A stretch of 64,000 nt of DNA, from NCBI GenBank assembly GCA_036172665.1, contig CM069876.1, positions 41,261,001-41,325,000 of the forward strand. The letters are read 5' to 3'. Each line of letters opens with the position of its first letter. Positions within the stretch are counted from its first letter, which is position 1. Positions 22,091 through 34,340 of this stretch are shown one piece after another. Source of the stretch: Prosopocoilus inquinatus (taxonomy: Eukaryota; Arthropoda; Insecta; Coleoptera; Lucanidae). Under the pieces are notes generated by a model, which ran no database searches, was not told the origin of the DNA, and saw only the letters and a list, made by a program, of their open reading frames with translations. A program made the translations under genes and the position numbers.

Positions 22091-23080
22091 CAGTGTTCGA
22101 TTATACCAGAAATTTATTAACTACTGATTAAGTATCAAAGCACAGTTTTTTCAAACTATGTTTCGTATCTTAATTCAAGTTAAACTACGTTTTACATCTT
22201 AATCTCTGTCTGAACAAGAAAAAAAAAAGAATAAAACTACAATTAAAGTTAAACGTAGTTTAAACCTTCAGTGAGCAACTCTGGCTCGGTTTCTCAGTCA
22301 CAGTTTAACTTTAATCTTTAGCTTTTCGCATAGGAACAGATGGAAGTTAACTGAAGATTAACCTTAAACTGTGACTGAGCAACTAGCCCTCAGTGTTACT
22401 GTTCGATTAAATCAGCAATTTATTAACTGTCGGTTAAGTATCAAACCGCAATTTTCTTTCATAGTTAAACTAGGTTTTACATCTTAGGCTACGTTATATG
22501 AAAGATTTAAGCCATGTATAACTTTAAATTTAACTTAGAATGTGAGAGACAATATGCTATACGTCAGAAGATTTGTCACGTTCTAACTTGGGGTTAAATT
22601 TAATCCTTACACAGCGCAGCATTAATTCACATTCACAGTTAAACTACGTTTTATATCTTCATCGCTGTCTGAGCAACTAACTCTGACTTGCTCACTGAAG
22701 GTTTAAACTATGCTTAATTTTAACTACAGTTTTATTCTTGTTTTGGTTGTTCAGACAAATGTAAAACGAAGTTTAACTACGAATTAAGATGTGAAACGTT
22801 GTTTAACTATGACAGAAAACTGTGATTTAATACTTAAACACCAGTTAATGAATTGCTGATTTAATCAAACGCTATATTAGCAACCTAAGGCTGAGTTGCT
22901 CACTGAAGGTTTAAACTACGTTTAACATTAACTAAGGTTTTATTATTTTTTTGGTTGTTCAGACAATAAACGTAGTTTAACTATGAATTAAGATGTAAAA
23001 AGTAGTTTAACTACGAAATAAAACTGTGGTTTGATACTTAACCAGCAGTTAATAAATTGCTGGTTTAAAGTAAATTAAAT
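22090..23080. repeat. Cluster of interleaved hairpin MITEs (GTTTAACTACG family)
   Basis: A segment carrying CAGTTAATAAATTGCTG, GTTTAACTACG, TAAGATGTAAAACG, a gTTCAGACA spacer and AAACCTTCAGTGAGCAACT occurs in one orientation at about 22095-22285 and inverted at about 22685-22870 and 22890-23065. Between them lie two self-contained hairpins. One is at 22285-22392 (CTCAGTCACAGTTTAACTTT against AACCTTAAACTGTGACTGAG); the other is at about 22480-22625 (AACTTAGAATGTGA against TCACGTTCTAACTT). It is wholly non-coding. Confidence 0.75.
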
Positions 23081-23089
23081 TTTATACCA

Positions 23090-24300
23090 CCGTTCCGAAA
23101 TCCAAAGTTTAAATTGTCACTGAGATTATGAATTGTTTCTTTTTTTTTGAATTATTTATTGATTGCGGTATTTTTAACCGCCAACTTCCTTTTAAAATTG
23201 CAAATGACACGACAATGTAGTCGGTGCCGCCTCATAACGTTGGCGTAATACATTATTATTAACCAGGAGCTATAATTAGGAAAATTACATGCTCAGGGCG
23301 AGACCCTAACCCGCGATATTCCGTGTTTTAATGTTTAAATAAGCTATTAGCTTTAAATTATATAGACGGCGAAAGGCTACAAATTTACTTTGTGCTCTTT
23401 AATTTGTTTGTTCAATTCGTACGGCCTTACAGTGTGCTGGTAAATCGAAAATTAACGCATTTTAAACAAACGGAAATAGAATTTTATTAGGAGAATAAAA
23501 AAAATGTACCAAAGAAAATTAATAATCTGACTGGCATGATTTTTTTTTGGGCAATTACTTGTTTAATTTATTTTATTATACATCAAGTAACAAGTAAGTT
23601 TCATATATTTATTTTCTTGAAAAACTATGTGGGCACAAGTTGTAAAAACGTCGACGTTTCGTTCTACATTGATGGCTTCTTCATTAGTCATTATGAAATT
23701 TCGTTCTGCGAGCTCACATTTTTTTCCCGCACAAAAATTCCAGGTATTTCACTATTTGCTCAGCTAAAACATGTTTTTGTATACACTAGGTATAATAATT
23801 GAAATAAATATTTACAGGTAACCGCTCCGAATTATACTCGGGGCCCAATAAAAAAACTAAAAATAACGTTGCGGTAAACCTGTGCGTTTGATATCTGCGT
23901 TCGTCGGTATTTCGCCTGAAAACATAAACACATTTGTAATTCGAGCCCTGTTTTGAATGTCAATCTGAGAAAAGGAAATGCCTTTTTGAAATTGATATTT
24001 GCGAAAATTAAACGAGGAGAAGCCTCGGGGGGTTTCCTTGGAATCGGGCTTCTCGTTAATGTGCGTTGTTATAGAAAAAAAAAAAACTTGCGCCCCGGAA
24101 AATGTAAATATGCCCTTGGTCTCCTTCTCTGCCTTTTAATATTGTCGAAAGAAGGATTTAGTGGCTTATTTTTCTTTTTATTTGTTCTCCTCCGTTCAAG
24201 GTCTCTTCCGTCGCCAATATTTACTGGGTCACAGATTTATCGACTTTCTTTTCAAACCTGAGCACAAAATAAAATGACAAGTCTAATAAATATTGATCGA
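23090..24300. other. Intron sequence without recognisable gene
   Basis: Mostly unique AT-rich DNA with a modest CpG-rich patch at about 23210-23320. The open frames at 23536-23802 and 23953-24261 show no recognisable domain. Confidence 0.4.
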
Positions 24301-24364
24301 AATGAATATTATCTTTTGCTCGCCCCCACTTTAATAGTTTGCAAAAGATTAATATTCTTAGCAT

Positions 24365-24580
24365 AGATTTTTTTGTCTTTTTGCTTGGCTTGCAATTTTT
24401 TCTTTTTTAAATATTTGTTATTCATTTCAACTTCTGTATTTTTGTTTACTTTATTTTTTATTACTTTATTATATTTAACACAGATTTTTTCTTTTTGCTT
24501 GGCTTGCAATTTTTGTTTATTAATTTTTATTATTCATTTTAACTTCTCTATTTTTGTTGGCTTTATTTTTTATTAATTGA
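24365..24580. repeat. Two-copy direct repeat (~115 bp)
   Basis: The pieces CTTTTTGCTTGGCTTGCAAT, ATTATTCATTT(C/T)AACTTCT and TATTTTTGTT occur twice, about 117 bp apart. The overlapping ORFs on both strands (24373-24576 plus, 24309-24509 minus) come from this biased repeat. Confidence 0.75.
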
Positions 24581-25130
24581 AAATGCGTTTCTGATATTAT
24601 TTTTAAAAGAAATTAATGGTGTGCCTATATCCAATGGGATGATTGTTAACTGTACGTTGTTGAGATTTTTTTTTTAATTCGGTGAATTAAGCTGGCTTGC
24701 AATCTTCTCTGCCGCCGTGTATTTGACAGACGTATAAACATTTTTGTCGAAATATGAGTTATTTTGAAACCGTTCGTTTTTCTTTAAATAAAACTTCCAG
24801 CGTGTGTATTTACGATTGAATGATCGGTAGAAAAAAAATCGTGAAGATCTTTGCAGCATTTCAAACTGAGTCTGAGAACAAGATTTTGACGATGCACTTG
24901 ACTTACATCCCGATATCAAGAAGGAAAATTAATTAAAAAAAAATAAATTGGGGGAGGATTCCCTTTAACACTGAGATCTTATTCAAAACATAAGAGAAAA
25001 GAAAAATTAACAAATGCTGGAAAACAAATAAAGAAGAGAAGTTTACACTCCGTGAGAAACAACAAATGAGACTCTTTTGACTTAAAGTGAAGGAAAAAAT
25101 ATATCTAAAAAAAACGATAGGAACTAAAAT

Positions 25131-25157
25131 TCTTCTTCTTCTTCTTCTTCTTCTTCT
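25131..25157. repeat. (TTC)n microsatellite
   Basis: About nine consecutive TTC/CTT triplets at the left border of the T-rich array. Confidence 0.95.
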
Positions 25158-26940
25158 TGACTTTATTTTGAATTATTTGAATTATCAGTTTAATTCTCTT
25201 TTGATTTTTTTCTTTTGTTCAAACTTTCGGTTAAAGATTCATCAATGTTCTTGATTCGATTTGACTTAGTTTTACAGAGTTTTTATTTCTGTGTTATCTT
25301 CGGTCTTCATCACCGATCGTCTTTTGTTTTTGTTTCTAAATTCCTTATTTCACTTTACTTAATTCTATTTTTAATATAATCAATTGATCGACCTAATTAT
25401 TTTTTAGTTTCATCAATTTCATTTGGTTTGAATTTATTTGACATGTTTCTGTTTTTTTAAATTATTAATTAATCGTCTTTTGTTTGTTTGTTTTTTTGTT
25501 TACTTGGTTTGAATTTATTTTACACTTTAATTTCGTCCTTTTTGTTTTTTGTTTCGTTTACTTGGTTTGAACTTATTTTACAATTTAATATCGTCTTTTT
25601 TGTTTTCTCTTTTATTCTGTTTGACTTTGTTTTATTTATTAATTGTTAATTGATTGTTGTTTTTCTTCCTTCTTCATTTTTTTTTATTTTTATTTTTAAC
25701 TAACAATTTATTATCTTGTTTTTTCTTTTTCATTTTATTTGCCATGATTTTTTTTTATTTTTCAGTTGCCAATTGATCATATTAAGTTTTCTTTTACTCG
25801 ATTGTCGTCGATTGATTGCCATTTTTGTTTTTTTCCTTCGATTTCATTTTGTTCTATTCGTTAGTTATTGACATATCGTTTTTGTTTCTTTAATAATTAC
25901 AGATTTGAATTTTACGTATTTGTTATTTTCGTCCTGTCTTCATCGACGATCGTCTTTTGTTTTTGTTTTTAAATCCCTTTAACTGTTTTTTTTTGTTTAA
26001 TCGATTTCATTTGTTTTGTTTTTACTTTTTATCTATCTATCGTCTGCTTGTTTTTAATTATCAATTATATATTTTTTTCCCTTACTTTTTTGAATGTATT
26101 TTACACTTTAATCTCGCCATTTTTTTTTTCTGTTTTATTCAATTTCACTTTATTTTATTTTTTAAATCAACTTGATTTATTGTTTTATAAAAAAATCTGT
26201 TTTAGTTCTAACTTTATCATCATTTCCAAAATTCCTACTTGACTGTATTTTATTCAATTTTATTATTTATTTTTTTAAATTCTAATTGATTTCATATTTT
26301 CTTTTTCTTTTTTAACTATAAATTTATCATCTTGTTTTTTGTATTCTTTTTCTTTTATTCAATTTTATTTGACACGATTTGTTTTTAGTTGATCATCTTT
26401 TATTTGTTTTTTTTTTTACTCGTTTGTCTCCGAATGATCACCAATCTTCTTTTTTCTTTAATATTTACAGATTTGAATTTTGCATAATTTTTTATTTTCG
26501 TCCTATCTTCATCGACGATCGTCTTTTGTCTTTGTTAACAGATCGTCTTTTTTCTTTAATATTTCCAGATTTGAAGTTTAGAGAAGATTTTCATCCTATT
26601 TTCATCGACGATTGTCTTTTGTTTTTGTTAACAGGTCGTCGCTTTTCTTTAATATGTCTAGATTTAAATTTTACTTAACTTTTATTTTTGTCCTATCTTC
26701 ATCGACGGTCGTCTTTTGTTTTTGCTAACAGATCGCCTTTTTTCTGTAATATTTACAGATTTGAATTTTACATAATTTTTATTTTCGTCCCATCGTCTTT
26801 TGTTTTTGTGAACAGATCGACTCTTTCTTTTCCAGATTTGAATTTTAGATAATTTTTATTTTCGTCCTAACTTCACCGACGATCGTCTCTTGTTGTTTCA
26901 TTTAAGTTGACTGCATTTAAGAAACATTTCTGTTTTGATA
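25158..26940. repeat. T-rich degenerate tandem array (TCGTCTTTTG units)
   Basis: Between about 26380 and 26900, at least five copies of a ~105-bp unit are clear: CATCGACGATCGTCTTTTGT, TTTTGTTAACAGATCG, TTTCTTTAATATTTACAG, ATTTGAATTTTACATAATTT and TATTTTCGTCCTATCTTC. Earlier, more diverged copies occur from about 25260 (TTCATCACCGATCGTCTTTT). The plus-strand ORFs at 25957-26678 are composition artefacts. Confidence 0.75.
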
Positions 26941-27920
26941 GTCAATTATCGACTTTTTTGTATCACTAATATTTAATTAAATTATTATATGGTAGGAAAT
27001 TTTATAAAGCACTTTATTAAATTTTATGACATTATAAGCTAAACACACCTGCCAATTAAAGCTACATACTCTCCAGGAAAAAGGAGTGTCCCATTATCTA
27101 TGTTCTTCGCTGTACATACTAGTCGCTGTACATAAGATGTTTAATTGAAAATTATTGAATATTATTTGTAAATCTTCTATTTCCTTTTAATAAGCTACTC
27201 AGATAGGCCTCCACTAAACAAGAATTCGTAACTTCGACCCCCTAGAAGACCCCTATGGGTTCATCGAACAATCAAGAAGCATCGATTCACATACATCGAA
27301 CTCACTCAGGTCTTCATCGATCCCCAAGGGAACCTCTGGGTTAGATGGACAGAAGGTTCACTCAAACGTTCGCAGTCTTCTGGAAAGGAACTTACACCAA
27401 ATGCAACAACTTATTCATGAAAATAAAATTTAAAGTTATGCGAAACTATTTCAACGCAATGAAAGTTTTGAATCTGCAACCAAAAAAAAACAAGGAATGC
27501 AACCAAAAAAGAAAGTTCCATGTTTTTATGGTAATTATTATTTTCAATGCTGGTAATTGTGTTGCTGTGATGTTTGATGTTTTTAGAAAATAAAATTGAA
27601 TCTAATCTGTAATTGAAAACGTAATGTTTTGCACGAGCTGAGCAATCAAGTTGCTGTGTAAAGTGGAACTGGGATACAGTTGAGCTTTTTGCTGTAATAG
27701 GCTTCGATTATACTTCAGAGAATCGCGTGATTTATAGAATTTAACAATTTAGCATCGGTGAAAGCAGAAAAACTTTAAACGACGTATTCAGTGCTTCGAC
27801 GAAGTATAAACAACAGCAATTACCAGTGAAGCCTGCGACATAAAAGTTACTGAGAATCAGCGTTACGGCGTTGCGTATCCTCCGGGGTGTCATTCCGGAA
27901 AGAAAGATGGATCGCGCATT
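26941..27920. other. Intron sequence without recognisable gene
   Basis: Non-repetitive AT-rich DNA. The ORF at 27345-27593 is Lys/Asn-rich with no recognised features. Confidence 0.4.
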
Positions 27921-27923
27921 AAA

Positions 27924-28808
27924 ATGGCGTCATTTTATTTCCCCCAGAAGCCGACACTTCCAACAATGTATCAAGTAACTATTTTCGCTTCGTTTTGGGC
28001 TGGCGCAGAAGAAGAGATTACTGAAGAGGAAATTCTCAGGAGCGAGACGAGTATTTACACAGTTTGCAATTATGGTCCGTTTTCTCTTGCCTTATATGCG
28101 GATTTATGTGCGGGATTTTATGATGTCCGTATTAGGCCTATCAGAATGTAAGCTCTTCTTGGCGTTGGTGAGTTACGACATTTTAAGCCGTGCTAACATG
28201 CAAACTATTGTGCAAGTCGTAAGAGACGTCGACTCGGAAGATAACGACCATTATAAATTTTCTGGAAACGGTCTTCATCGATTTTCATACGAAGCGGAAA
28301 TAAAATGGAGAAACCTTCTTTTAGATTTCCATTCTATTGCAAAAGAGTCGGAACATCTGCGTAACATTCAATTTCTTAAGCATTGGATAAAAACTATTTA
28401 GAAAATACCTTCACAAAGATTTTAGACTGATGTCGAAAAGTTTAGGATCAAAAGGCAAATTTTATTTTATTTATTCTTTTCGTGCAAAATAAAATTCTAA
28501 TCTGCTGTTGTAAGTAATTCAATTTGTCATCATACTTCCATAACATTATCTTTAAGATTAAAATATTTGCCAATGGAATCAAAACAGGAAGTGGTAACGC
28601 ATGTGACATCGCTTTATCAAAATGCCCAAGAACATTAAACATTAAGAACGTTCCTGCGATTAACTCGAAGCGTTTTCTCATGTTTCAAAAAAAAAACCTC
28701 TCGCATTTTTCAATCGGCCAATTTTTCGTCGTTATTAATGTTCGCAATATCGATTCATTGGCGTCGACAAATTGCTGTGACCCCGCTAGGTTTAACAGCT
28801 CGCATTAA
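27924..28808 (+). other. Cluster of unrecognised open frames, possible gene relic
   Basis: Three plus-strand open segments lie close together: 27924-28151, 28072-28401 and 28524-28808. The sequence is less repetitive and less extreme in composition than its surroundings. The translations contain plausible amphipathic stretches (for example KWRNLLLDFHSIAKESEHLR), but no start, splice pattern or domain convinced me. A decayed chemoreceptor-like gene crossed my mind, but I cannot support it. Confidence 0.15.
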
Positions 28809-29029
28809 TTGCTTGATGTAAACCGACTGGCAGCTGATGTATTGCTGAATGACAGAGGAGAGCAATGAATTTTCTTTTTTCTTTCCGCTTAACAAATTAA
28901 AGCATTTTTTCTGAAAAAAATGCACACTTCACGAAGCCAAATTTTTTCGAAATCAATTTTATTTTTTTAATTGATCCATCGATTCAATGCTAACACCAGA
29001 AGTCAATCAATTCAAAAACCCACGCGCTA

Positions 29030-29470
29030 TTAAAATTCACCCTTTAAGTATCTACTTCTCTGCGCCTCTTCATTGTTTCAAAGCAACTTCACCCCCTGAA
29101 GTGGCTCTAGATAAGTGAAGCCGCCGAAGCTTTAAACAAAACGCTCAAGCGCCGCCCCTCACCCCTGCTGCCTCCTCATATTTAAGGATTATTTTCCGTC
29201 ACTAAAATTTTACCACCCCCGTCCGTTTTTACGACGCACTGCCTCCTCTATATTCGGGATCGTAAAGCGTCCCGATGAAAAATTAATTAGCACCGAAAAC
29301 GTTTTGTCCGAAAACCGTGTTTCCAGATTGGCATCGCGCATTTTTTTTTTTTTTTTCTAATAAAAACGCGTTTATCGCGTTTTATTTAATTAGGCTCGGT
29401 AAATATTTACGGACCGCTTCATTGATTGCGGTCGAGAGTGCTTGAGAAAATTACGGACAATTTTTTTACG
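29030..29470. other. CpG-richer unique island, candidate regulatory element
   Basis: A run of GC-richer unique sequence with CCGCCGAAGC and GCGCCGCCCCTCACCCCTGC, then two homologous pieces (TGCCTCCTCATATTTAAGGA, and ACTGCCTCCTCTATATTCGG 70 bp later). It has no open frame of note. Its position deep in a large intron would suit an enhancer. Confidence 0.3.
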
Positions 29471-30109
29471 CGGAAATAATTATTATAAAAACGTTTTAAT
29501 GCAATGAATTATGTTGGAGGAAAACATCGCATAGGGTACAAGAGTCAAACATTTTCTTTTATAATCTATAAATTACATTACATTTTTGTCAACAGCAAAA
29601 GTCTGACAGCCTTCCTAGAAAGATTTAATTAGTTATTAATTTAAGATTAAAACCCCAAAACATACGTTATTCGCATTTGAAACTTTTTTTTGGCAATATT
29701 GCATCTGGTTTTTAAAAACTTCCACGCCAGAAAGCATCTGACTTGGACCAAATCATCAACCACCAACCTTCAAACCTCTCAACAGAAAAATGGTATCACA
29801 CCTTTACATAATAAACGCCTTCCTGTCACTCCTTCTGTAAAAAAAATACTTCTAGCAAATATCAGTGATGCAACGAGTCGGATAGACTCTCTATCAAACG
29901 TGATTCTCAAAGGTACTCCTTCTACTCGAATAATTTTTTTTTGGAAACTCGAGTCAGCGAAACTCAAGTTCGATTCAAGTACTAACTTTGGAATTAAGAC
30001 TTTCTTTCTCTAAAGAAAAAATCGTTTTCATTCAGTTAAACATGTAATTTTAAGTTGCGTGTAATTTTTAATCAAATGGTGTTAAATAACTTGTCACTTT
30101 AGCTTTAGA

Positions 30110-30220
30110 TTCTATTATTGAAGTCGACTCTTGTCCGATAAAAATTTTAGTTTTTAAAACACATACCCAACACATTTATAATTGGAAAAGCACTCAACGT
30201 TTCACTATCGACTGATAACT
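30110..30220. repeat. Dispersed repeat, inverted relative to 45.2 kb
   Basis: GACTCTTGTCCGATRAAAAT, AAAAGCACTCAACGTTTC and CTATCGA here match the complement of 45226-45345. The conserved AGTGAAACGTTGAGTGC resembles the GAAACGT section of Penelope-type repeats, but no full hammerhead core is seen. Confidence 0.55.
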
Positions 30221-30507
30221 TCAAACTTTGTTGTTGTTGGTCAATGTTTTTAAAAACAATTTACTTATAAGTAAAAAGTTTTTTTTTTTAATCTTGAACC
30301 GGACAGAATTATTGGAAATACAATCTATGTTTATAGAGTCTATTGTACAACTATCCTCTGTTTCTTTTTTCTGTTTCTTTTTTATCTGTGGTGTTTGCCG
30401 AACGCGGTTCTAAGTCATAGACTTATCAGGACCTCAGGAGTGAGAGGTATTTTGGTCTGTTGAGAGTAATAACAGTTACGATCAACGATCAAATATTGTT
30501 GACACGA

Positions 30508-30540
30508 TGGAGTTTATGAATAAATTTCATTCATAAACTC
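30508..30540. repeat. Short perfect hairpin
   Basis: GAGTTTATGAAT and ATTCATAAACTC are separated by a short AAATTTC loop. This simple foldback has no known role. Confidence 0.6.
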
Positions 30541-30939
30541 AAATTACATAAGCTTAATTACTCTCAACAATCAAAAACCAGACAGCAGTATCAAAAAAAA
30601 TGAGTCTTGAGTGTTAAACCTCAGGAGTTCAATTCAACTTTCGTCAGAGTGATCGAGTTTTTTAATCTGGAATTGAGTTCTCTTGACTCGAGTAGACACT
30701 CGATTCTTTTTTAAAGTATGCGAATCGACTGGATTCTTGAAAACGGCGATTTGTCGCATCACTCCAAAATATTTCCAAACTAGAAGACGATTCCAAATTT
30801 CCACAAAATCTTCGCCCCACAAACTTCCTACCTTCCCCACGTAAAATGCTTAATCCTTTTCAGAAGAATCTACCCAGATAAACGATCAACAATATACATC
30901 TCGGATGAACAATACAACTTCCTCCACACTCTTCCTCTT

Positions 30940-31570
30940 ACAAGGGCTAAAAGTAACAGAATACCCAACAATGACATGGTAAGAGAGCACCACACGGAAA
31001 GAATCTTTTTGGATGCAGTTCAATGCTTTGGCAAGAAGGCCTCATCTTCAGGGCAGTATGAAAAGAAATTTTCTAATCTACCTCGTGAAGATAGATCTTC
31101 AAAGTCTTCCAAATAAATTAATAGTCTTTAGACCCAATATTCAATCCATCGCCGCGGGTGTCCTTCGAGGTTCACCACTTTCTCCTATACATCGTTCATG
31201 TTCCAAACATTCCGTCTACGGTATTAGCCCTTTTCAGAAATGACATAGCGATCCTAATAGTTTCTAAATCAACAAAATTCATCCTAAATGCCCTTGACTG
31301 CGTAGAAGAATTCGCAATCGCAGGCGAAAATAGAAACTTGACCATAAGGAAGAAGAACTCGAAATGTTCAATCAGAATATTCCTCAACAAAACTGATAAA
31401 TACCTAAACAACATGCTGAGATTCAAAGAGCGCATCCCACTGATCAGAATCCAAAAACTCACAAATGCCCTAAACCCATTAATCTCAAGAAGAAGCAAAT
31501 TATAAAACGCATATTCGGGCCTTCCTTTACAGATGAATTGCAAACAGTACAAACAACCAACACAAGATGG
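30940..31570 (+). pseudogene. Degraded non-LTR (Jockey-like) reverse transcriptase fragment
   Basis: The plus strand carries a broken reverse-transcriptase region. AAGVLRGSPLSP at 31151-31186 is the decayed form of the family's GVPQGSPLSP box. In the next frame, PSTVLALFRNDIAIL is the decayed LALFADDTAIL box that holds the catalytic Asp pair; one Asp is now Asn and the first is Arg. Further on, LTNALNPLISRRSKL matches the thumb-region motif (LxPLI.R.SKL) that follows RT in Jockey-type elements. At least one frameshift lies between the first two motifs, and there is a stop after SKL. Neither end of the element was located. Confidence 0.65.
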
Positions 31571-32570
31571 TTCAACAGGTGTTAAGGTGTACCATGTGGA
31601 CTACGATGATCGCCTTGATGGTGGTGTACAGAGAATGAGCAGATCTTATCTGCGTACACCGAATTCCCCATTGGTGAACTTCTTATAAACAGGGTAAAGT
31701 CGGTTGTGGAAAAAAAAAAGAAAATTCCCAAAGTGAGAGAAAAAACACGTCATGTGACAATATAGGTATATTTAGGCATGCACCAACCGAGCTAAATACA
31801 CCAAAAGTATGATTACACCCAACCATAAATAACTTCAGCCTTGAAAGGGTGGACGTGTCCAAGATAACAATTCAATAATTCAGAAGCGAGCAAGAAATCA
31901 AATAGCAATAAAAAAAAATTGTTGCAATTCGCAGGCTGTCGCTGTTTAAGCTATTCAGCAATAATGTCATGACAGTGAAATTCAAAATTCATGTCGGTTA
32001 TAATCAAAATTCAGAAGTATCTTAATGTATTTCAGTAACGTTAATCGGTACGTACTTGGGAAATCTCCTTCGTCTCACACAAGTATCTGACAATTCAAAG
32101 GTATGAAAGTTAAATTTAAAATTTCCAACTATTTCAGATTCAAACAAAGAATAATGACTTAATAGGTGAATGAAATTGTTTTATATTAGGGTATAAAATT
32201 GTAAAGAGAATTTACATAATACAATACAATTTGCGACAAACTTGACTTAAATTTGTTAACTGAATGTTGTGAATTGAAAATATTCGGCAATAGACAATAG
32301 CAAAAACCATGAACTATAACAATAATAAAGATAGAGTTTACCTCGGAGCAACATCAACTGCGTTGGAAACAGAGATAAACATACTTACGTACGATTCTCG
32401 TTCGGGACAGTCAGCAGGGTCAAGCCGGTTATTGATATAAGGAGGATGAGGCTACAGCTGAGAATTGCCTGGGGTCGAACAGGTCCTTTGAACACTAAAA
32501 TAGATCGGTGAACTTGTGCTGGCCTCAAGGCTTAAATGGAGCTTTGATAACAGTAGTTGCCTCCAAGTGA
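31571..32570. other. Intron sequence without recognisable gene
   Basis: Unique AT-rich DNA; some may be 3' remains of the LINE. No motif was identified. Confidence 0.4.
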
Positions 32571-32572
32571 AC

Positions 32573-32760
32573 GAAGTGAAAATTGAAAATTCCAAACAAG
32601 AGAAAACTAACTTATCAAAACAGTCCGAACAATTTACAAAATTACAAACGGAAAGGAACACCCAAGTTAAAATTGAAAATTTCTAACAGGAGAAAAACAA
32701 ACTTACCAAAACAATCCGAACAATTTAGAAAATTACGAACGGAAATCAGATCGAATGGCC
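32573..32760. repeat. Two-copy tandem repeat (~93 bp)
   Basis: The pieces AAAATTGAAAATT, AACAAACTTA(C/T)CAAAAC, TCCGAACAATTTA and AATTACRAACGGAAA occur twice in direct order. The ORF at 32583-32780 crosses both copies. Confidence 0.8.
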
Positions 32761-34160
32761 TCAACAACACAATGAACTAAGAGTTTCGAAGGGAAAATAA
32801 CTATTTTGGATCAGGTTCGTGTCGTCAAAGTTGTTTTGGGTTAACAACAACAACAAGGAGTCGAAGAGACCGTTTAGTACCAGAAAACCAGAATTGTTGC
32901 TGATTCGATAGAGAACGAAGCATAAGTGACACTAGAAAGAGACACCTAAAATCGATCTTCAGAATACAGAATTAGTTTGGCTACACAGAGATCAAAAATG
33001 GCCAACAGATCTGGACGGTGCAGCGCGGCGCAGCGGTAGAAAAATAAACTAAAACGTTTTGGCGAAATTTCGACGGAACGGTTGAATTGAAGTGTGCCAA
33101 TCATTCAGTAGAGATCATAATATGGAAATAATGATTTTGAGTACTCAGAAAGCGAACGATTCTGAAAAAGTTAAAATTTTCATAAGATGCCTATAAAAAC
33201 GAAAAACAGGGCCGGATTTAGGACCATAGTCTGTGGCCTCAAAAATGAATTTGAAACGCTGTTAAATTGAAATGGGCCCGTAATACAAGAACAAACAACT
33301 GCACAGAGTGATCAGTGACCAGATTATGATCAATAATCATAACATTTGTGGAAATTGAAAAGTTGAAGGTGGCATGAAAGGTTTATTAAAATTATTTAAG
33401 ACTCCCGAATTTTTTTCTAAATAAAACACAACTCACAATGAGATAATGGGAGCAAAGGGACAGGTTCTGGTACTCATACCAAGCACCCTTTTTCAGAGGC
33501 TGCGAGGCTAAATAACGTAAAATAAGAAAGCCCAGAGGCTTTGAATTCAATAAGAAGAAGAGTTTTATGTTGATGCAATTTAAGAACAATATTTAATCAA
33601 GTCCATCGAGTTCATGCTTTTTAATACCAAGTGGATTTACACGTTTTTACTTGATTAAAAATTGTTTAGAATCCCTGGTTACATTTATTAAACGTAAGAC
33701 AAATTATAATTTGCACAGTTTCATTTCTTGAGGATTTACACTCCAGGAATAGTTTCGAGCTAATTAGGTGCTTTTCATCTAAAAAAAGAAAACCAGCGCC
33801 AGCAACGCAGTTGGCATTTGCACGAACGGAAAACGCGACGACTTTTAATTTATTAATTGCGAGCCCAAAACGGACAAACAAACAAATAAGTACCACAGCG
33901 GAAAATAAAGTTATTCGCATTCATCAAATACGTATTCCTCTTTCGCGATCTTACGTTTTTGTTGCAAAAAAGAAGGTCGCACTTTTTCATTCCCATTTTC
34001 TTTGCAACGTAATTGATCGAAAAATTTTCAAAGCGAATCAGTTCTCGAATTCATCTTCCTTCTACTTTGCAAGTTTCCCTCGAGTTTTTGCAGCTTTTCG
34101 ATCAAAGCTCCCGTAAACACTGTCAAATTACCTAAATGAAAGTAGCTCAATTACCTGATG
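32761..34160. other. Intron sequence without recognisable gene
   Basis: The open frames (33392-33589 minus, 33666-33920 minus, 33811-34116 plus) overlap on opposite strands and have no recognised domains. Confidence 0.4.
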
Positions 34161-34164
34161 CGAC

Positions 34165-34340
34165 ACAAATTGCTCGGAAAGTCTTCACCGTCGTCATGAC
34201 CGATCGATTTTTCAAACTGGCAATTAAAGTAATTGCGGCCAATTAATTAAACACCCGCCAATAAACGGGGGAATACTTCATAAATAAACTGAGCGACTAA
34301 TTAAGGTGAGCCGGACCGTAATAATTAACGCTGCATAATC
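34165..34340. other. Homeodomain-site-rich island, candidate enhancer
   Basis: A compact unique stretch dense in AATTAAT/TTAATTA-type sites (GGCCAATTAATTAAACACCC, GACTAATTAAGG, AATAATTAAC), set among CpG-containing sequence. This composition is typical of deeply conserved intronic enhancers, but conservation cannot be judged here. Confidence 0.3.

Noticed and set aside
27924..28808. Decayed odorant or gustatory receptor gene
   Set aside because: Some stretches are vaguely reminiscent of insect chemoreceptor C-termini, but the conserved motifs are absent and the frames conflict. I kept it only as an unexplained ORF cluster.
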